64,000 nucleotides of DNA from Sarcophilus harrisii. Taxonomy: Eukaryota; Chordata; Mammalia; Dasyuromorphia; Dasyuridae. A program made the translations under genes and the position numbers. Every line of letters starts with the position of its first letter. Position 1 is the stretch's first letter. The stretch is taken from positions 332,000,374-332,064,373 of the forward strand of contig NC_045426.1 of the NCBI RefSeq assembly GCF_902635505.1. The letters run 5' to 3'. Below, piece after piece: positions 22,760-33,468 of this stretch. The notes beneath the pieces were generated by a model. It was not told the DNA's origin and did no database searches. It saw nothing but the letters and a program-made list of their open reading frames with translations.

Positions 22760-23701
22760 ATGGAAAAAGAAAATTTTACATTTATGACAGAGTTTTTTCT
22801 GGTGGGGCTTTCTAATTACCCATCACTCCAGATGCTTCTTTATGTGCTCTGCCTGTTGATGTACTTGGTGATTCTTCTGGGAAACAGTTTTCTCATTATC
22901 ATCAGTATCCTGGATCCCCACCTGCATAATCCTATGTATTTTTTTCTTGGGAATCTTTCCTTTCTGGACATCTGCTACACATCCTCCTCTATCCCTCAAA
23001 TGCTAGTTAGCTTTACATCTGAAAGAAAATCCATCACTCTCATTGGATGTGCCCTGCAGTTGGTCATTTCCCTTGGACTTGGGTCCATAGAATGTCTGTT
23101 GATGGCAGTAATGGCTTTTGACCAATATGTAGCCATCTGCAATCCCCTAAGATACACCATCATCATGAACAAAGGACTCTGTGTGCAGATGGCTGCTTGG
23201 ACCTGGATTATAGGATTTCTGAATTCTCTGATACAATCCGTGCTTGCCCTAAAAATGCCCTTTTGTGAGATCATAATTGACCACCTTGCCTGTGAAATTC
23301 TTGCTGTTCTCAAACTTGTCTGTGTAGACATCTCCCTCAATGTATTTATTATGATAATTGCAAGCATTGTTCTTTTAATCACTCCTCTGCTGCTTATTTT
23401 CTTCTCTTATGTGTTTATCATCTCAACTATCCTAAGAATTAAATCTACTGAAGGAAGGCAAAAGGCCTTTTCCACTTGTTCAGCCCACCTGACAGTAGTA
23501 ATCTTGTTCTATGGTTCTGCTCTTTTCATGTACATGAAGCCCAAGTCAAAAGACACTAAGCTTTTTGATGAACTTTTTGGGTTGTCTTATTAGGTTATCA
23601 CCCCAATGCTGAACCCCATCATCTACAGCCTGAGAAACAAGGAGGTAAAAGAGGGTGTGAAGAAAGTACTTATCGGAAATCTGTACTTAAGGAGAACGTG
23701 A
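22760..23701 (+). pseudogene. Olfactory receptor OR2, pseudogene (stop in TM7, DQY)
   Basis: This is a full-length 313-codon OR frame with one in-frame TAG at 23591-23593 (codon 278). OR3 and OR4 have TGG (Trp) there, so a single G-to-A change explains it. Translation stops after GLSY, losing the TM7 signature [12 protein letters not shown] and the C-terminal tail, which remain readable downstream to a TGA at 23699-23701. A second lesion is DQY for the G-protein-coupling DRY motif (MAFDQYVAIC). The acceptor AG used by its paralogs is also altered (TTTAAGTG for TTTAGGTG at 22737-22744), and the upstream candidate donor reads GG for GT (22460-22461). The other family hallmarks (N5-F-T sequon, PMYFFL, C97, [11 protein letters not shown]) are kept. 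It is probably non-functional, and possibly polymorphic since the damage is slight. Confidence 0.93.
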
Positions 23702-23983
23702 AATATAAAGCTGACCAGTTGGGCTCTTTTGTTTGTGGGAACCTTGTTCTCTGTATTCAAACCCAAATTCCTTGGTATCAGTAGGATAAGAGTAGCTAAA
23801 AAACTTCACAAGGGATCCTCATCCTTTTTCATACAGAATAAGCATTTCTGAAGCATAGTTCTATTGCCAGGACTGTTAATTTCTCACCTCCACCTCTGCT
23901 TGATTTTATGGGGTTGATGATGAATTTTGTTAAAGTGTCATGTGTATCCACATACATATATTGCTTAAAAATTGTAATTAGTT

Positions 23984-23989
23984 AATAAA
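23984..23989 (+). terminator. Candidate poly(A) signal AATAAA after OR2
   Basis: AATAAA lies in GTTAATAAATTACATTTG, about 280 nt after the original stop, and is conserved after OR3 and OR4. It is a candidate only. Confidence 0.35.
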
Positions 23990-24263
23990 TTACATTTGTA
24001 TGTCAAATCATTACCTCCAAATGTCTAATTTCTGATTTCATAGAGTTATTAAAATTTTAAGATGTCTATGTAAAATTGTGAATTTTATTTATATATTCAT
24101 ATACCCTACATTTACTTCAAATAGCACAATCCCATATACATACAGGATCACACAGAGAACCACATTATCAAATGAAGGACTGCTTTTCTATTTGCCATTT
24201 GTAAAAATTGTTTTCTGTGACACACTTAAATACTTTTGGTAAGCTTATGTCTCTGTTAATTTC

Positions 24264-24627
24264 TCAGATTATAAGGGCTGAAACTCTTGAGTCGTTGCAC
24301 TGAGGTCAGTTCAAGCACTTAAGGCTAATTACCGATTGGACAATACTCTATGGGCATGTGCTTGGGGAATGGCCCTTCCCACTATCGTGTGCTGGCTCGA
24401 TGGTTGGTGTACACAGAGGATTGTAGGAGGCACCAGTGGGTGGAGTAAGACTATCCAGGGTCACTCTTTGGGGTTGGACGAAGTAGAAGGAGGTTTTGGA
24501 GGTCCTGCTTCCATCCCTGTTCACTTCTACCCCTAAAGACCAAGAATAAAGACTAAGGAATTTTGCTTATCCTGACTCTGGCTGATTCTGAGGTGTCCTA
24601 GGTGCTAGCGCAGTCATCACATCAGAT
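24264..24627 (+). mobile_element. Solo ERV LTR, 352 bp, with 6-bp TSD (fossil)
   Basis: The LTR spans 24270-24621 and is flanked by direct repeats TCAGAT at 24264-24269 and 24622-24627. It is clearly more GC-rich than its surroundings, has AATAAA near 24545 followed by a U5-like TCCTGACTCTGGCTGATTC end, and has no internal genes. A 6-bp duplication is usual for class II (ERVK-like) elements, though some other ERVs share it. A related flanking segment at 25335-25660 lacks it. The + frame at 24336-24536 is non-coding LTR sequence. Confidence 0.8.
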
Positions 24628-25334
24628 GATAATATTCAATATTTTATGGTTTTAATGTATGCATGTTAAACATTTTATCACAATTTCAGAACTTCAAGGT
24701 TAATAGAAACCTCAGAAGTAACAGTGCAATTTACAATAAAATTATCTCTTTTACAACACACTCAACAAATGATCACATAGTCCAAAATCTATATTTTCAC
24801 TCATTCTACAACATCCCCATTAACTGTATAATTAATCAGGGATAACATTACTTCAAAGTAAATCTTGTTCATTTTCTATCTATTAAGAACTTTTCTATAT
24901 GCTGAGCAGAAATCTTTCCACATTGGAACTTTCTCTTATCTACAACATGTTCATAATTTTTTCCATATCAACAAAAACAACAATCTAAACACTGGTTTCT
25001 TGTAAGATGTCACCCACAATAGAGGGAAATGTCCTATTTTACTAAAGATTCTTAAACTTTTTGTATCATGGTGCACTTTGAAAATCTGGTGAAGCCTATG
25101 GACATCTCAGAATAATGAGCTAAAATCCTATATGATCTCCTCCTATTCAATTCTAGGTCTAGTTTATTGTCCATTGATCATGTCTGCCCAGACTTTTTTA
25201 GCTTCTGTGCTGATTACTACAAAATAAGTGCCCTGTCCCACTCTGTATTATAAATTGGAAAAATGTGTTTCTCATCCACTATATTGTCCCATGATTATTA
25301 CTCAACATTTTTTCTTGAATGATTGAGGATTTTA

Positions 25335-25660
25335 TTGAAAAGTATTGCAATATAATCAACACAATTCCACAGAAATACAGGAACATATAGGGAATTGCAA
25401 TATCAAAATGAAGAACTGCTTTCCCATTTGTACATCATAGGAATCCTTTTCTATAACATTATTAAGTACCTTTGGTAAGCACATATCTGTTTAATTATCA
25501 GATGTTGATATTCATGAGAAAAATCACTGACCTGAAAGTTAAATAGAATGTTTTATTATCTTATTGTATGCATGTTAAACATTATTTCAGAATTACAGAA
25601 CTTCAAAAGTTAATTGAAACCTCAGAGACATTTGGGTGCAACTTACATTAAAAGTGTCTC
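25335..25660 (+). repeat. Local duplicate of the LTR flanks (paralogous empty site)
   Basis: It matches 24117-24269 joined to 24622-24740. Shared words are AATGAAGAACTGCTTTCCC (AATGAAGGACTGCTTTTCT at 24173), ACCTTTGGTAAGCACATATC, ATCAGATGTTGATATTC, GTATGCATGTTAAACATT and ACTTCAAAAGTTAATTGAAA. The LTR is missing at the TCAGAT site (about 25498-25503). The duplication therefore predates the LTR insertion. Confidence 0.75.
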
Positions 25661-25689
25661 AAAAAAAAGTGCATCGGGAAAGAAATCAT

Positions 25690-26830
25690 TTAATTCCTCA
25701 GGACAAAGGAATCCACCATCTCACTAGAAAGTCCAATTGTGCACATTACTAGGAACTTTTTCTTGACATCATGTCTAAATTCACCTTTGATTGTAACGTC
25801 AAGCCTTTGTTCCAAATTTTGATTCCTGAAGCCAAAAATTAAAAAGTCTAGTATCTCTTTCGTATGAAGACCTTTCAAATACTTGAATTTATCATGTTTT
25901 CACTCAGGTCTAATCTTCCCCAGGATGAATAGTTCCTTCAACTGATCCTCATATGGCATAAAAGGGAAAACCTTTACTTTCCTGGTCTCTTTACTCTTTT
26001 CTATATGTTCTCAAGGCTATCAATCTACTTTCAAATTTTGGGGTCTTGAGCACAAGAGAATATTCTAGAACTTATCTGATCTGGACAGAATACAAGGAGA
26101 CTAAGACTTGATTCCTGGAAGCCATGGCTTTCAATGCAGCCTGAAATCTCATTAATGCTTGTGCCTTTCAAACCACTGTTGACTTATGTTCACCTTGAAA
26201 TACACTAAATTTCTCACACCTTGCTAAACCACTGTCTGACCATGTATTTATCTTTCATGTGCAAAATCTAACAATTTTACATTAGTGTATCATTTTTCAT
26301 TTATCCCTGTTCTTTCCTCTTAATTCATTCTGAACCAATTCAGACCAGTTACTTTACTTTGTGTTATCTGCAGTTGTTTACGGAACCATGCCATCAATAC
26401 CTTTATCTAAGTCATTGACAAAAAATGTCAAGTAGCAGAGGAACAAGAATACTTCTGAAAGATCTTTTGCCAAACATTAATGACATTTCTAACTCTACCC
26501 ATTCAAATAATCATGAACACATCTAACAGTATTATCATATGACCCAGGTCTCTTCAACTTTTCCAAAAGAGTAAAAGGAGAGTTTTTGCCAAACACTTTG
26601 CCAAAACCTTGGTAAACTATATTATTTAATAATTTTGCAACATTGTCAAAAAATAAAAATAAAAGGAAAGAATCTTAGTCAGGAAAGATCTGTTCAAATT
26701 GAATTCATTATGTTTCATTATACTGTTTATTTTCTAGATTTTTACTAATGATTTCATAATTACCCATGAGATTCCTGATCTTTTGCTCCTTCAAATTATT
26801 CTATTTCTAGGCCCATTAAAGAACTCTCTG
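25690..26830 (-). repeat. CR1/L3-like LINE 3' region, antisense
   Basis: In order on the + strand: ACCTTTCAAATACTTGAATT, CAGGTCTAATCTTCCCCAGG, ATAGTTCCTTCAACTGATCC, a TCTGATCTGGACAGAATAC segment, GACTTGATTCCTGGAAGCCA, AAGTCATTGACAAAAAATGTC, and GCCAAACACTTTGCCAAAACC. This is the order of the antisense CR1-clade 3' region in amniotes. The first 230 bp also aligns with the right end of unit 1 (about 9450-9660). Confidence 0.6.
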
Positions 26831-27355
26831 GCAGTTTGATTTATAGAACACTGAATAAATCAGTTTAGTCAGTATTATCACTTTTAATGTTTAGGCTACT
26901 GGGTGTGTCTTGGTACATAAACTCCCAGACATTTTAAATACTGTGAACAATGTTTTGTACTTTATCCATATTTGGTCTCCTAAATATTTTATTCATTTAG
27001 TAGCAATCTTGAGCAGTTTTTTTTTATTTCTTTCCCCCACATTTTATCAATAACATACAGAAAAGGTAAGGTTTCTGGATTTATTTAATATTCTACCACT
27101 TTATGGAAACTATTGCTTCACTTAAGAATAGCTAAGTCTCTAGAGTTCTTTAATTAAACCATATTATCATTTGCAAAAAGCAATGACTTCCATTTTTTTG
27201 CCTATGTATATTTCCCCACTTCCCTTTTTATGTTATCATATTATACATAGGATTTCTATATTATTCAAATGTGACAATGTATATCATTGATTAATCTTAT
27301 CCATATTGGTAAGATGTTTAACATTTTTTCATTAAAATGATGCTAATGAATTCCA
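26830..27355 (-). repeat. Probable antisense L1 ORF2 fragment and unassigned sequence
   Basis: Near 27160-27180 the complement reads TTTTTGCAAATGATAATATG, resembling the L1 reverse-transcriptase catalytic motif region (FFADDMM in the better copy at 34408). The rest is AT-rich and unassigned. No gene is seen. Confidence 0.3.
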
Positions 27356-27990
27356 GGGACAGAGCCAAGATGGAGAAGAGGAGCCAGAAAGTTGATTGAG
27401 TTATGCCAGTTTCCCGCAAAAACCTCATGAAAACAAGTTTCTGAACAGAATCTGAAACAAAAAAGTCTTTTAAGAGAGAAAATGAAACAATTTTCCAACT
27501 CAAATGTCCTAGAAAGCCAGTGGGAGGGAGTTCTGACTCGCTAAAACAGTAATAGAAAATACCAGTGGGACAGGCTCCAGTCCCAGCATGGATACAAATT
27601 GCCAGCCCAGGAAAACAGACAACAACAGGCAAGACTGAGTCAACCAACCCAAGGACAATAAGCAAGTCACTAAACAAAAGCAGTCCCTATGTTAAAGGTT
27701 GACAAGAAGAAAGGAAAGAATAAAACACCAACTTAGAAGAGAACAAAATGTCCACATGTGAAATCTCAAAGGGAGATATAGAGTAATCTCAAGCATGAAG
27801 AGCCTCCTTGGAAAAGCTTTCAAAGGATTTTAAAAGTCAAATAAGAGAGATAGAAGAAAAACTAGGGAAAGAAATGGGAGGTATGCTAGAAAGAGTCACC
27901 AACTTCAAAAAGGAAAATAATTCCTAAAAAAAATACAATTGACCAAATGCAAAAAAAAAGGAGAAAAAATCCACTGAAGAAAACATCTTT

Positions 27991-28168
27991 AAAAGTACAA
28001 TTAATTGGGGCAGCTAGCTGGTACAGCCGATAGAGCACCAGCCCTGAAGTCAGGATGACCTGAGTTCAAATTTGATCTCAGACATTTAACACTTACCTGG
28101 CTGTGGGATCCTGAGCAAGTCACTTAACCCCAATTGCCTCAGCCAAAATAAAAAAAAGTACAATTAAT
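27991..28168 (+). mobile_element. tRNA-derived marsupial SINE with 15-bp TSD
   Basis: The body at 28006-28153 begins GGGGCAGCTAGCTGGTACAG. It has an A-box-like CCGATAGAGCACC, a B-box-like GAGTTCAAAT, a GAGCAAGTCACTTAACCCC segment and an A-rich end. The flanks are direct repeats AAAAGTACAATTAAT at 27991-28005 and 28154-28168. This matches the abundant marsupial SINE group with that head sequence. It sits inside L1 copy 1. Confidence 0.85.
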
Positions 28169-28730
28169 CAAATAGAAAAGGAGATTAAAAAGCTAACTGA
28201 AAAAAAAATCATACTTTAAAAATTACAACTGGGCAAGTAGAAGCTACTGAGTCTATAAGACAACAAGAATCAGTCAAACAAAGTAAAAAGAATGAAAAAA
28301 ATAGAAGCAAATGTAAAATACCTCATTAAAAAATAACTGATCAGGAAAATAGTTTTAAGGGAGACATTTTTTAAATTTTCTGTTTATTTAAAAAATTGAA
28401 AAAAGAAAAACAGAAAAGCAAAATAAAAGAAAATAAAGCATTGTCACATGTCCAGCAGAACATTTAGGAGGATTCAAAATATATAACAATAAATTATCAG
28501 TTCAAGAAAGTATATATTATAATAGAAGAAATATTCATGAATGTCCATCTTTTCTTTGCTTCCTTTTAGGTTGTTCTTTTGTTCTCTGCTGTGCAGTTTT
28601 TTTTTTTACTTTATTCTTTTTATCCCCTTTTATTCCCCACCTCCCCTAAGCAGGCTATAGTTAAGCACAGATATATTTATATATAAATATAATACAGAAA
28701 GATACATACACATATATACACATATATATA

Positions 28731-28765
28731 CATTCACACACACACACACATACACACACATATAT
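28731..28765. repeat. (CA)n microsatellite in L1 copy 1
   Basis: A CA-rich run is read directly. Homologous runs lie near 33371-33402 and 50130-50158. Confidence 0.85.
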
Positions 28766-29590
28766 TTTCATACACACATAGAGAGAACAACATGCATACA
28801 TATCTATATATACTCAGATTCTCTCTTTCTCTCTCTCTCGCTAATTTGATAAGAAAAAGAAAAGAAGAAAATTGAATTACCAGCATCAAAAATGAAAAGT
28901 GTACATTTACTACCAATAAAGAAGAAATTAAAGCAATAATTAGATGCATTTTTGCTGTATGCCAATTGTATGTCAACAAATCTGACAATCTAATTGAAAT
29001 GGGTGAATATTAATAGAAATATACATTTCTAAGATAAACAGAATAGGAAATAAATTATTGAAATAACCCCATTTTAGAAAGAAAAATTGAACAACCCATC
29101 AATGAATTCCCTAAGAAAAAATTCCCAGGACCAGATGGATTTACAAGTGAATTCTAGCAAACATTTTACCCAATACTATATAAACTATTTTAGGAAATAG
29201 GCAAAGGAATCCTGCCAAATTCTTTTTATGACACAAATATGGTGTTGATATCTAAATTAGGAAAAGCCAGAAGAGAGAAAGAAAATAATAGACAAATCTC
29301 CCTAATAAAAATTGATGCAAAAATTTTAAATAAACTATTAGCAAAAATATTATCTTATCACCAAGATAATACACTATAACCAAGTGAGATATATACCAGG
29401 AATGCAGGGCTGGTTCAATATCAGGAAAACTATCAGGATACCTGGCCTTGTCAATAACAAAACTAACAGAAGTCATATAATAATCTCAATAAATGCAGAA
29501 AAAGCTTTTGACAAAATACAGCATCCATTACTATTAAAAAATAGTGGAGAGCATAGCAATAAATGAAGTTTTCTTTAAAATGATACACTG

Positions 29591-32048
29591 CGAGGTGGAG
29601 CCAAGATGGCGGAGAAGGCACATGCTACTTTTTTTTTTTTTTTTTTTTTTTAATTTAATAGCCTTTTATTTACAGGATATATACATGGGTAACTTTACAG
29701 CATTAACAATTGCCAAACCTCTTGTTCCAATTTTTCACCTCTTACCCCCCCACCCCCTCCCCTAAATGGCAGGATGACCAGTAGATGTTAAATATATTAA
29801 AATATAACTTAGATACATAATAAGTATACATGACCAAAACATTATTTTGTTGTACAAAAAGAATCAGACTCTGAATTATTGTACAATTAGCTTGTGAAGG
29901 AAATCAAAAATGCAGGTGTGCATAAATATAGGGATTGGGAATTCAATGTAATGGTTTTTAGTCATCTCCCAGAGTTCTTTTTCTGGGTATAGCTGGTTCA
30001 GTTCATTACTGCTCCATTAGAAATGATTTGGTTGATCTTGTTGCTGAGGATGGCCTGATCCATCAGAACTGGTCATCATCTAGTATTGTTGTTGAAGTAT
30101 ATAATGATCTCCTGGTCCTGCTCATTTCACTCAGCATCAGTTCGTGTAAGTCTCTCCAGGCCTTTCTGAAATCATCCTGTTGGTCATTTCTTACAGAACA
30201 GTAATATTCCATAATTTTCATATACCACAATTTATTCAGCCATTCTCCAACTGATGGACATCCATTCAGTTTCAGTTTCTAGCCACTACAAAAAGGGCTG
30301 CCACAAACATTCGTGCACATACAGGTCCCTTTCCCTTCTTTATAATCTCTTTGGGATATAATCCCAGTAGTAACACTGCTGGATCAAAGGGTATGCACAG
30401 TTTGATAACTTTTTGAGCATAGTTCCAAACTACTCTCCAAAATGGTTGGATTCGTTCACAACTCCACCAACAATGAATCAATGTCCCAGTTTTCCCACAT
30501 CCCCCACATGCTACTTTCTAAGCTCCTCTCATTCCCCTCATAACCAACTATTTTATCCAGCCTCAGAAATAGCTCTTCACTGCTTAAATTCATGAAGATC
30601 AGAAGCATACAACTTACCAGCTGAAGTCAGTCTGGAAGATCGCCAGGAAAGGTTTGTCCTGAGGGGCCAGGAACAGACCAGCGCAGGCAGGGAGAGACTA
30701 GCATCCTGAGGAGACCAGGGGCAGGGGTGATCTCTGTGGCTAGAGAAGTTATAGAGACCACTCTGCTATAGGCTAACTGCTCTGCCTTGATTACAAAGCA
30801 GTAAACTGGCAGAGAAATTAAAGCCTGGAACAGAGGGTACTCTAAAAAAAATGCCAGAACCTAACACTGGCTATAGCTACAAAAACCCGGAAGTGACTCA
30901 GGAGACTGAAACACAGCCCTGCCGCTACATCTTGCAGTTCAGGGCTTTTGTGGGGGCAGTTACAAACCCACATGGCAGGGGGGCACAGCCTGGGCAGCCT
31001 CTAATCAGCACAGTGGGGGGCTCGGCCTGGGGCAATAGAACTTCCCCAACAGGACTGTGCTTCTGGGAACAGAGACACTAATGGTCCCTGCAAATCCATT
31101 CACTGTTCAACTACTAATACTCACAGCCCCGGGGCAGGATTTGGCTTGGGATAGTGAAATTCTCACTGTTCAGCATCTTGCCCCAGGGCAGTCATTATCT
31201 CACACAGCAGGGGTTCTTTGCAGGGCACTTTCCCAGATCTGCCCTGCAGGCCTGAGTTGCTTCCAGGTGGGGAATTCTTTCCCAGAGCACTCCAGTACCT
31301 CACTGCTTTTTGCAGCCGGCTAGTAGCACAGATATCTGTCCATACACCTCTCACTGCTCTGCAGAAGTAGCTGGCCCTGAAGGCAGACCCTAAATGCTTT
31401 AACAAAATGAGTAAGAAAATCAAAAGGACAATTGATAGTTTCTACTCAGAAAGAGAACAGCTTTTCAACCCTGATGATACTAATAGCAGACAGTCTCCAG
31501 ACAATTGTTGGTCCCCAATACAAAAGACTCTCCTAGAAGAGATTATTAAAACCTTAAAAGAGAACTAGAAGAAAAATGGGGAAAGGAAAGAGAAGCTATG
31601 CAAGAGAGTACAGAAAAGACATATAACTCACTAAAAGAAAAATTTGACAAAGTGCAAAAAGAAAACAACTCCCTGAAATGTGAACTGGAAAAGGTAAAAA
31701 AAACTCCCAAGAAGTGCAGGGAAACAGAATTTGTGAAATGGAGAAGAAAATAATTCACTAAAAAAAAATTAGTGAAATGGAAAAAAATTCCATAGAGCAA
31801 AATGACTCATTTAAAAACTCAATCAGACATATACAAAAAGAAGTAAAAAAAGCTAATGAAGAAAATAACATGCTAAAAATCAGAACTGAACAAATAGAAA
31901 TGACTGATTCATTGAGACAGGAAGAATCAGTCAAGCAAAACCAAAAAAAAAATGAAAGATTGGGAAAAAATGTCAAATATTTACTTGAAAAAACAACAGA
32001 CCTGGAAACTAGATCAAGGAGAGAAAACTTATATTTGAGAAGATATTT
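29591..32048 (+). mobile_element. L1 with full 5' UTR promoter and ORF1, cut off in ORF1
   Basis: It begins GAGGTGGAGCCAAGATGGCG, the marsupial L1 5' end. The 5' UTR (continuing at 30518-31400 after a nested insertion) is the most GC-rich part of the window. ORF1 starts at ATG 31407 (MSKKIKRTIDSFYSEREQ). It is interrupted by a stop after about 54 codons and continues in other frames as a Lys/Glu/Gln-rich coiled coil, ending near ETRSRRENLYLRR at about 32040. No ORF2 follows; the sequence jumps to the second copy of the neighbouring L1. It is dead, but its promoter region looks largely complete apart from the insert. Confidence 0.75.
29619..30517 (-). mobile_element. 5'-truncated antisense L1 inside the 5' UTR of another L1
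   Basis: The insert at 29632-30504 begins with poly(T) and continues as the antisense L1 3' UTR and ORF2 C-terminus. The antisense frame at 30272-30481 reads LLLGLYPKEIIKKGKG and ARMFVAALFVVARN. It is flanked by perfect 13-bp direct repeats CACATGCTACTTT at 29619-29631 and 30505-30517. The host 5' UTR reads straight through when the insert is removed. Confidence 0.87.
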
Positions 32049-32635
32049 CAGAATGATTGAGTTATGCCAGTTTCCCGCAAAAACCTCATGAAAACAAGTT
32101 TCCGAACAGAATCTGAAACAGAAGAATCTATAAAGGGAGAAAATGAAACAATTTTCCAACTCAAATGTCCTAGAAAGCCAGTGGGAGGGAGTTCTGACTC
32201 GCTAAAACAGTAATAGAAAATACCAGTGGGACAGGGTCCAGTCCCAGCATGGATACAAATTGCCAGCCCAGGAAAACAGACAACAGGCAACACTGAGTCA
32301 ACCAACCCAAGGACAATAAGCAAGTCACTAAACAAAAGCAGTCCCTATGTTAAAGGTTGACAAGAAGAAAGGAAAGAATAAACACCAACTAGAAGGAGAA
32401 CAAAATGTCCATAATATGTGAAATCCTCAAAGGGAGATATAGAGTAATCTCAAGCATGAAGAGCCTCCTTGGAAAAGCTTTCAAAGGATTTTAAAAGTCA
32501 AATAAGAGAGACAGAAGAAAAACTAGGGAAAGAAATGGGAGGTATGCTAGAAAGAGTCACCAACTTCCAAAAGAAAAATAATTCCTTAAAAAAATACAAT
32601 TGACCAAATGCAAGAAAAGGGGGAAAAAATCCACT

Positions 32636-33272
32636 GAAGAAAACATCTTTTTTTTTTCTAGATCTATTTTAGAATTTATTGTTTGAAGGGCTTTTATTGA
32701 GGTGCTACATTTTTTTTTATTTAATAGCCTTTTATTTACAGGATATATACATGGGTAACTTTACAGCATTAACAATTGCCAAACCTCTTGTTCTAATTTT
32801 TCACCTCTTTACCCCCCCACCCCCTCCCCTAGATGGCAGGATGACCAGTAGATGTTAAATATATTAAAATATAACTTAGATACACAATAAGTATACATGA
32901 CCAAAACATTATGTTGCTGTACAAAAAGAATCAGACTCTGAATTATTGTACAATTAGCTTGTGAAGGAAATCAAAAATGCATGTGTGCATAAATATAGGG
33001 ATTGGGAATTTAATGTAATGGTTTTTAGTCATCTCCCAGAGTTATTTTTCTGGGCATACCTAGTTCAGTTCATTACTGCTCCATTAGAAATGATTTAGTT
33101 GATCTCGTTGCTGAGGATGGCCTGATCCATCAGAACTGGTCATCATCTAGTATTGTTGTTGAAGTATATAATGATCTCCTGGTCCTGCTCATTTCACTCA
33201 GCATCAGTTCGTGTAAGTCTCTCCAGGCCTTTTTGAAATCATCCTGTTGGTCATTTTGAAGAAAACATCTTT
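32636..33272 (-). mobile_element. Antisense truncated L1 with an apparent 3' transduction, 15-bp TSD
   Basis: The flanking repeats GAAGAAAACATCTTT lie at 32636-32650 and 33258-33272. Reading the insert on the minus strand gives truncated L1 3' UTR, an A-run (complement of 32710-32718), about 52 nt of non-L1 sequence (32658-32709), then a terminal A-run. On that strand the non-L1 segment contains two AATAAA hexamers. This is the structure expected when L1 transcription runs past its own poly(A) site and carries downstream DNA along. A degraded copy is at about 49457-50015. Confidence 0.75.
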
Positions 33273-33285
33273 AAAAGTTCAATTA

Positions 33286-33300
33286 ATTGGGGCAGCTACG
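33286..33300 (+). repeat. Stump of the SINE head in L1 copy 2
   Basis: The SINE start GGGGCAGCTA is followed directly by CGTTAAGCACAG. In copy 1 that sequence lies about 650 bp further on (near 28670). The stump shows that copy 2 once carried the same SINE and lost it by deletion. Confidence 0.7.
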
Positions 33301-33434
33301 TTAAGCACAGATAAATTTATATGTAAATATAATACCGAAAGACACATACACATATATACACATAGATATACATTCACACACACACACATAGACACACACA
33401 TTTATATTCATACATGCATAGAGAGAACAACATG

Positions 33435-33437
<3 letters not shown>

Positions 33438-33468
<31 letters not shown>
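33438..33468. repeat. (TA)n microsatellite
   Basis: A 31-bp TA run is read directly. The duplicate at 50190-50210 has only a short version, so the run expanded or contracted after duplication. Confidence 0.95.

Larger units (their letters stand above)
17360..25000 (+). other. OR tandem unit 2
   Basis: This unit is homologous to unit 1 and more closely to units 3 and 4, with the same order of landmarks around the OR. Relative to unit 1 it has the extra 1.3 kb block at about 19170-20460. Besides the OR pseudogene I see only repeats: MIR-like tails, (TATAC)n, L2, (AT)n and a solo LTR. Confidence 0.75.
27355..29590 (+). mobile_element. L1 copy 1 (5' part, ORF1-like part and RT fragment)
   Basis: It starts near CAGAGCCAAGATGG, an L1 promoter-type motif. 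A GC-moderate 5' UTR follows to about 27660, then a Lys/Glu-rich ORF1-like stretch, a SINE insertion, an A/T-rich middle, and ORF2 reverse transcriptase from about 29080 ([13 protein letters not shown] near 29120, then [13 protein letters not shown] at 29393). It breaks off at 29590 where another L1 begins. The section from 27393 is repeated at 32052-34240. Confidence 0.65.

Noticed and set aside
24336-24536. A 66-codon + frame rich in Trp and Gly
   Set aside because: It lies inside the solo LTR and begins and ends without relation to any gene.
28006-28153. Possible tRNA gene, because A-box and B-box-like words are present
   Set aside because: No cloverleaf can be drawn. The head, A-rich tail and flanking direct repeats identify a tRNA-derived SINE.
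28730-28990. Short direct CA/TA repeats that superficially suggest a repeat array
   Set aside because: They are simple microsatellites in an L1 3' region, with no spacer structure of a CRISPR kind.
31046-31423. GC-rich frames in the L1 5' UTR resembling small proteins
   Set aside because: The 5' UTR of marsupial L1 is GC-rich and by chance open. ORF1 begins later, at 31407.
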